A stretch of DNA of 64,000 nt from the NCBI RefSeq assembly GCF_030272615.1, contig NC_081414.1, positions 910,289,009-910,353,008 on the forward strand, given 5' to 3'. Under the pieces are notes generated by a model. That model saw nothing but the letters and a program-made list of their open reading frames with translations. It did no database searches and was not told the DNA's origin. A program made the position numbers and the translations under genes. Origin of the DNA: Cryptomeria japonica. Its lineage: Eukaryota; Streptophyta; Pinopsida; Cupressales; Cupressaceae. Below are positions 59,165 through 64,000 of this stretch, piece by piece; the stretch's first letter is position 1, and the number at the start of each line of letters is the position of its first letter.

Positions 59165-61771
59165 TTAAAGACATATGCTAGATTTTCCAAAATGTAACTT
59201 TCCTTAATGAACCTAGTCTACCCTGCGTATACTGGGTTCATTAAGGGAAGGTACATTTTAGAAAATCTAATTACTAGTTGGGAAGCGATGGAGTTGGCTA
59301 ATGTTTCCGGGCAGAATACTACTATGTTCCTTCTAGACTTCGAGAAAGCCTATGATAGAGTGGAGTGGGAGTTTGTCTTGATGATGTCAAAAGCTTTTGG
59401 GTTCCCTAATAAGTTATGTCATTATGTGAGGGTTCTGCTCAAGGATGCCTCTGCGCAAGTTGAGGTAAACGACTCTCTCAATCAAGTCATTAAACTTGGG
59501 AGGTCCATCAAGCAGGGTTGCCCCCTCGCCCCAACTTTATTTGTTATTGCCTTTGATGCGTTATTCTACATTTTGAGAGATTGCACTATATCTCCTAGGG
59601 TTAAAGGTGTTGTGCTTCATGATGGGTATGATTTGGTTAATATACAATTTGCAGATGACACTGCATTATAAATTGAACTCACTAAACAAAACATGGAGGC
59701 CCTGGTTAGAAAGATGAAGTTTCTAGAGGATATTTCAAGGGCCAAAATTTCTCAGCCTAAGTCCGCCTTGCTTGGGTGGAGAGAGGACTCGTCAGACTGG
59801 CTTCAACAATTTTGATTTTAGTGGGGGGTCCCAATAAGATTGTCAGATATTTAGGGATCCCATTCTCTATTTCCCCTTCTTTAAAGGACATGTGGATGTG
59901 GGTAAGAAACAAAATTGACAAGAAGCTACATAAATGGAACAATATATATTTATCGCTGGCTGGGAGAGTGCAAGTGTGCCAGAAAGATACTTTCATCATA
60001 TAACATCTACTATTCATCTATCTGGATGTTTTGCAATTATCATATCCTTGAGATCCAGAAGGTTATTAGGAAATTTTTGTGGTATGATGGTAGAGGCAAT
60101 AACAAGAAACATTCAGTTAAATGGGCCTGGTGTCATTCTAAGGAAAAGATGGGAAGACTTGGGCTGAAGGATCTGAAACTCCAAGGGATTTCAATAGCTA
60201 CTAAATGGATCTTTCAGGCTCTTGAAGGCAATGAACCATGGAAAATATTGGTTAGGAACAATATTAAGAGGGTTTTTCCTAAGGGGGCGAAATCTTGGAA
60301 GTCTTTACCCTTTTGTGACCTAGTTGCTGGGGGGTTCCCAGTCTCAGTGCAGGGTTCGTGTGTATTTAAGTCTATATGGAGGTCCTAGGAAATTGTTAGG
60401 CAATTCATCACCAATAATAGGGCCAGTAGCAATGACCTCATTCATGGGGAGAGATCTATATGGTGGAACTTGTTTCACTCCTCCAAACCGCTTGCGCTTA
60501 CACAAGGCTGCTCGGCCAAGGCTTGGGCGAATAAAGGTATCTGTTGTTTTAATGATATTATGGATAAAGATAAGCTTATGAGTTGGGAAGCTCTTAGCTC
60601 TAAATATGATCTTCCTTCTTCTCAAAGAAGAACTTATAATATGGTTAACAAAGCTTGTGTTGCTCTTCAATTACCTAACGCAATGTGGATGTTAACAGGT
60701 TCACTTCATTTAAATGAAATAATGATATTTGTATATCTAATGTGAAATCTACCATTATCTATAATACTCTTTCCTATGATATATCTATTATCAATCATAC
60801 TAATGCACTGTGGTATGCAGATTTTTCCTTAAAACAGTGGCAGAATATTTTCACTAATCTATGGAATAGTCTTATTGCACCTAAGAAAAAATGTTTTAGG
60901 TGGTTGTTGCTTATTGACAAGCTCCCTTTCAGAAAAGATCATTCCAATGGTGACATATGCAACATTTGTAGAGTGCCTGAATCTGTTAGGCACATATTTT
61001 TCAAATGTACTATTGCTAAAGAGATATGGTAATCGTTTGGTTTTACGATTCCTAACCAGATTACAATCATGGAAATTCTTACTAGTTGCTTTCATGGATT
61101 AACAAAAGATTCTAACTTATTTTGGCACATTCTTTCTACTGAAATCCTGTGGTACATTTGGAAAATTAGAAATTAAGACAAATTCCAAGGTACTATGTCA
61201 TTTCGTGGACTCATCATCTATTTTATTGTTGTGCAGGTCTTTGTTATCATGAGGATTGAGAAGAATAAGTTCATGTGGTTCCTCCAAGACGATCATGCCA
61301 CCATGTTCATATATGAGTTGGAGAACGGATTTGAATGGAAACGGATTGCAATGGATCAAATAGCTTTTGCTGTTGCTTTAGAGAAACTCAAAGCCGAGGT
61401 TTGGCAAGCCAGGAACCCTACTAGACCCACTAGGATGGATTGCTTGGATGGAGCCTTGCCATGATCACTCTTAGGAGCCTTGAGCCTATGATTTGGCCTA
61501 CTTTTTGTAGATTTTTGTCTATATCTATTTGTGGTTTTTTGTCTATATCTATTTGTGGTTGTTCGTTGCCTTATTTATATGAAGATGTATATGCAAATTT
61601 TGTATAAGACTAGGATACATAGTATGTTCAATATGAACACATGCATGGCTGTTAGTATTCACTAAGTGGTCTTTCTTAGGTCAGGTTTGAAGTTGTTGAG
61701 GCTTGTCCTCAGAAATCTCTTGCTACTACTCTTTTTGTAAAAGTTTATTCTCTATATTTAATATAAAAAAA
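59165..61771 (+). mobile_element. 5'-truncated L1-like LINE
   Basis: The element begins inside RT, has an RT C-terminal zinc region and ends in a short A-run (61765-61771). It sits between TA repeats (59148-59162 and 61772-61783), which may be target-derived. The 5' truncation is typical of LINEs copied by target-primed reverse transcription. Confidence 0.75.
59207..61464 (+). pseudogene. LINE reverse transcriptase, 5'-truncated and broken
   Basis: The first piece (59207-59671) has AYTGFIKGRYILENLITSW, LDFEKAYDRVEW, KQGCPLAPTLF and the active site FADDT of L1-type RT. Pieces at 59776-60003 and 59915-60388 carry the downstream thumb and linker (RYLGIPFSISPSLKDMW, WCHSKEKMGRLGLKDLKL). The zinc-binding region of plant LINE RTs is at 60742-61032 (CFRWLLLIDKLP, CNICRVPESVRHIFFKC). 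A C-terminal tail continues to 61464. Endonuclease and ORF1 are absent. Stops and frame shifts separate the pieces. Confidence 0.88.
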
Positions 61772-62731
61772 GATATATATATATGCTATTTAATTAATTT
61801 TCTCTTAATTTTTATAAGGTAGTTCTATATAAAGACAATCTTATGTATTAAAATAATCCAAAATTTTAAAAAACAATTATAACTTAGAAATTGAAACTAA
61901 ATTATAAAAAAATATACAGACTTGACATAAATTGTAATATCATTAATAAAAAATAAAATAACAAATAAATTATTAAACCACTAAATTTACAAAGTACTCG
62001 TAATAATAACTAATACACAAACTATATCAAATAATAGCCTTCTATTATTATCAATCCTAATTTCTTCCCTCATAATCTTTCTTGAGTTTTCCCCTCTTGA
62101 AAGTAACCTACATTCCATCTCATCTATCATTTTTATTATCTTGACAACATTTAAGAAAAAAATCTGATCCAAGACGTCCTTCTTTTAATCAGGTCTCCCA
62201 ATTAAATATTTCCAGAAAACCAGTTTTGAATGTTTCATGTCTTAGTCTGGAACTATACATGGCAGGTCTGCAGCGCATTCTACGAAGCGTTATGTTCCAT
62301 TGCACTCGCTGGGGACTGAAAGCCTCTGACGGATGACCTGCCTTCCTTTTTTATCGAGGCTGATTGTTACAATTCAGATATTTACTGAAAACAGATGAAG
62401 TTCACAGAGTTGTACCTTTTAGTTGCAGTCCTCCATGTCCACACATACCCAGTAAATACGGAGAAGACCTAAAACAATACGTTTTTTCTTCTTATGATAG
62501 GATCAACTATTCATCTCAGGCACGACAGCAGCAATTTCTCTGATTAGTGAAGTCAAAAAGAATTCCTTCATACGAAACTCTCATAGGTGTCTATTCAATA
62601 AGTTCGAAAAATTCCCTTCATACCTATCTCCCATAGGCATCTCTGATCAGTGAATTAGGCAAAATCCTCCCATAGACAACACCCATATCTCTGATCGGTG
62701 AAGCACAAATAGTCGCCCCAGAAGAGAAATA
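61772..62731 (+). promoter_or_regulatory. Upstream region and probable 5' UTR of the PHP gene
   Basis: The left half (to about 62170) is very AT-rich. No clear TATA box is seen near the gene. Three copies of TCTCTGATYRGTGAA lie at 62537-62551, 62640-62654 and 62688-62702, within 200 bp of the ATG. They may be promoter or leader repeats. Confidence 0.5.
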
Positions 62732-62980
62732 ATGGGGCATGGAAAGAAGAAAAAGAGTGGGAAGAAGAAGAGAAAGAGTATAGACCATTCTGCCGCAACA
62801 AAATATCTGCAGGAATGGTTTTATAAGACTGACTCTGAGGAGGCCATCAATAATGATTTCGTGCCTAAGAGTCTAAAATGTACAGAGGCTCCTGTCATAT
62901 TTGAGCTGCATTCACACAGCACTTGCAGTGATGGGTACTTGTCGCCTTCGGCTGTTGTGGATAGAGCACACAGGAATGGG
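62732..62980 (+). CDS. PHP-domain protein, exon 1
   Basis: The ATG opens a frame with a very basic start (MGHGKKKKSGKKKRKS), then KYLQEWFYKTDSEEA, and at residues 57-83 FELHSHSTCSDGYLSPSAV and VDRAHRNG. HSHSTCSDG (H60, H62, D67) is the first metal-binding motif of the PHP (polymerase and histidinol phosphatase) fold. The plant relatives I know by this start are single-domain PHP phosphoesterase-like proteins of poorly known substrate. Exon 1 ends after codon 83 at GGG followed by the donor GTAAGT (62981), phase 0; the expected next residues (VKVLALTDHD type) are not found in the remaining 1 kb, so the intron continues past the window. It is the only probable host gene here and appears intact so far. 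Confidence 0.82.
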
Positions 62981-64000
62981 GTAAGTTTCAACATACCTAA
63001 GTTATTTTACTCATTAAAAATTATGTTGGTACTTTATGGATGTCGATTGGGGCCTCTTTTAAGGTTTTATGTATTTAGAGACTAGTTTTTTTAATTAAAG
63101 AAAAGTCTTTGTGTGCGTGCATGTTTTCAATTGAGTTTTTCTACAACCTTCTGTTTCTTCCATATTATTAGGATAGCTTTATTTTGGAAGTTTCTCCTCA
63201 CAGTTTCGGAGGCTTTCAAATTCCAATATAAAAATATGTCACTAATAAATGAGATTGACATAGTTTATCTAACTATTGCATGTTTATGGTATCCATGAAG
63301 GCGCGTGTCTTGAGTGCTCCAACAAAGAGAAAACTAGAAAATGGTCTATGCAATACATATGAGAGAAAACCTGTCATGTGCCTAATCTGGTTAGTAGATA
63401 CTTGTCTGATGAACTTAACCATTCAAGCCCTACTGAAACAAAATCCTAAACGATTCTATTTAGCTGGTTATTTATGCCTATGGTGGTAAAACTAAACCGC
63501 TGAATCCTTATAGAACTAAACACGTAACTGTTATGTGAGGTGGTCATCTTAACCTTTATTGCATATATGTCTGCATTTGGGCAAATATGTGTTTGTGATA
63601 GTGTGTATACGTAACTGTTATGTGAGGTGGTTATCTTAACCTTTATTGCATATATGTCTGCATTTGGGCAAATATGTGTTTGTGTTAGTGTGTATTGTAT
63701 CTCCTTCTGTTTTGACCTTGTAACTGCTTGTGAGTAAAATAGGGCCTTAACATTCTGCCTAGGCTGTTGGAGGTGATATAACAGGTAAAATTTCTAGCCA
63801 AAATTTAACACTTGACCTTTTCAATCTGTGATTACCTTTGAGCTGGCAAGGCTTGGGCTTTAAACGATAAACTACAACTATTAGGTGGCCCGGATTGAAA
63901 ACTCAACTGCAAAAAAATTCCCCACTAGAGAGTATGCACCATGTCTTGAAAGCCAAACAATCCTTGTGACCTAAGTATTGGACCAGATGATAGCAGAAAT
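62981..64000 (+). other. Start of intron 1 of the PHP gene
   Basis: No exon of the PHP fold is visible. The stretch contains an 87-bp tandem duplication (63522-63695) and no recognisable transposon. Confidence 0.65.
63522..63695. repeat. 87-bp direct tandem duplication
   Basis: Two adjacent copies starting ACGTAACTGTTATGTGAGG differ at about two positions (63522-63608 and 63609-63695), so the duplication is recent. Confidence 0.9.

Overview
The window is plant nuclear DNA dominated by nested, mostly broken LTR retrotransposons, with one probable host gene starting at the right edge. The AT-rich background, the repeat density, large Ty3/gypsy elements carrying a second RNase H, a copia-type gag, an L1-like LINE and a plant-type PHP gene with a first intron longer than 1 kb suggest a large, repeat-rich plant genome. 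A gymnosperm is my guess, not something the sequence proves.

Layout. (1) 1-14155, + strand: a Tat-like Ty3/gypsy element (element 1) with an intact 2428-codon gag-pol, a 2.4-kb non-coding 3' region and a 3' LTR. Its 5' LTR lies outside the window, and it sits in the 3' LTR of element 2. (2) 14157-21836, - strand: a second Ty3/gypsy element (element 2) with two LTRs, PBS, PPT and a broken gag-pol. (3) 21837 to about 28000, + strand: a gene-like unit with its own TATA box, a leader packed with short palindromes and a long broken ORF of unknown family, split by a solo LTR (23492-25044) with a perfect 5-bp target duplication. (4) About 28930-32419, - strand: a deleted copia-type element. (5) 32995-47838, - strand: a decayed relative of element 1 (element 3). 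It has lost gag, is interrupted by a second solo LTR (40598-42245), and carries an opposite-strand plant mobile domain (PMD) pseudogene with its own TATA box. (6) 48321-57430, + strand: another unidentified broken ORF, split by element 4 (49046-56745, - strand), an LTR element with a four-knuckle Gag and a second large ORF but no visible protease, reverse transcriptase or integrase. (7) About 59165-61771, + strand: a 5'-truncated LINE. (8) 62732 onward, + strand: exon 1 of a PHP-domain protein gene.

How the parts relate. Elements 1 and 3 are the same lineage: same domain order, G-patch, unusual protease motif, double RNase H, identical 13-base PPT and a shared non-coding motif after pol. Element 1, with an open ORF and inserted into another element, looks youngest. 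Element 4's LTRs differ by a few percent by eye; those of elements 2 and 3 differ more. The most interesting material is the set of gene-like passengers: the PMD gene antisense to its host element, the second ORF of element 4 behind an internal TATA box, and the palindrome-led ORF at 22774. No database search was possible, so family names rest on motifs recognised by eye.
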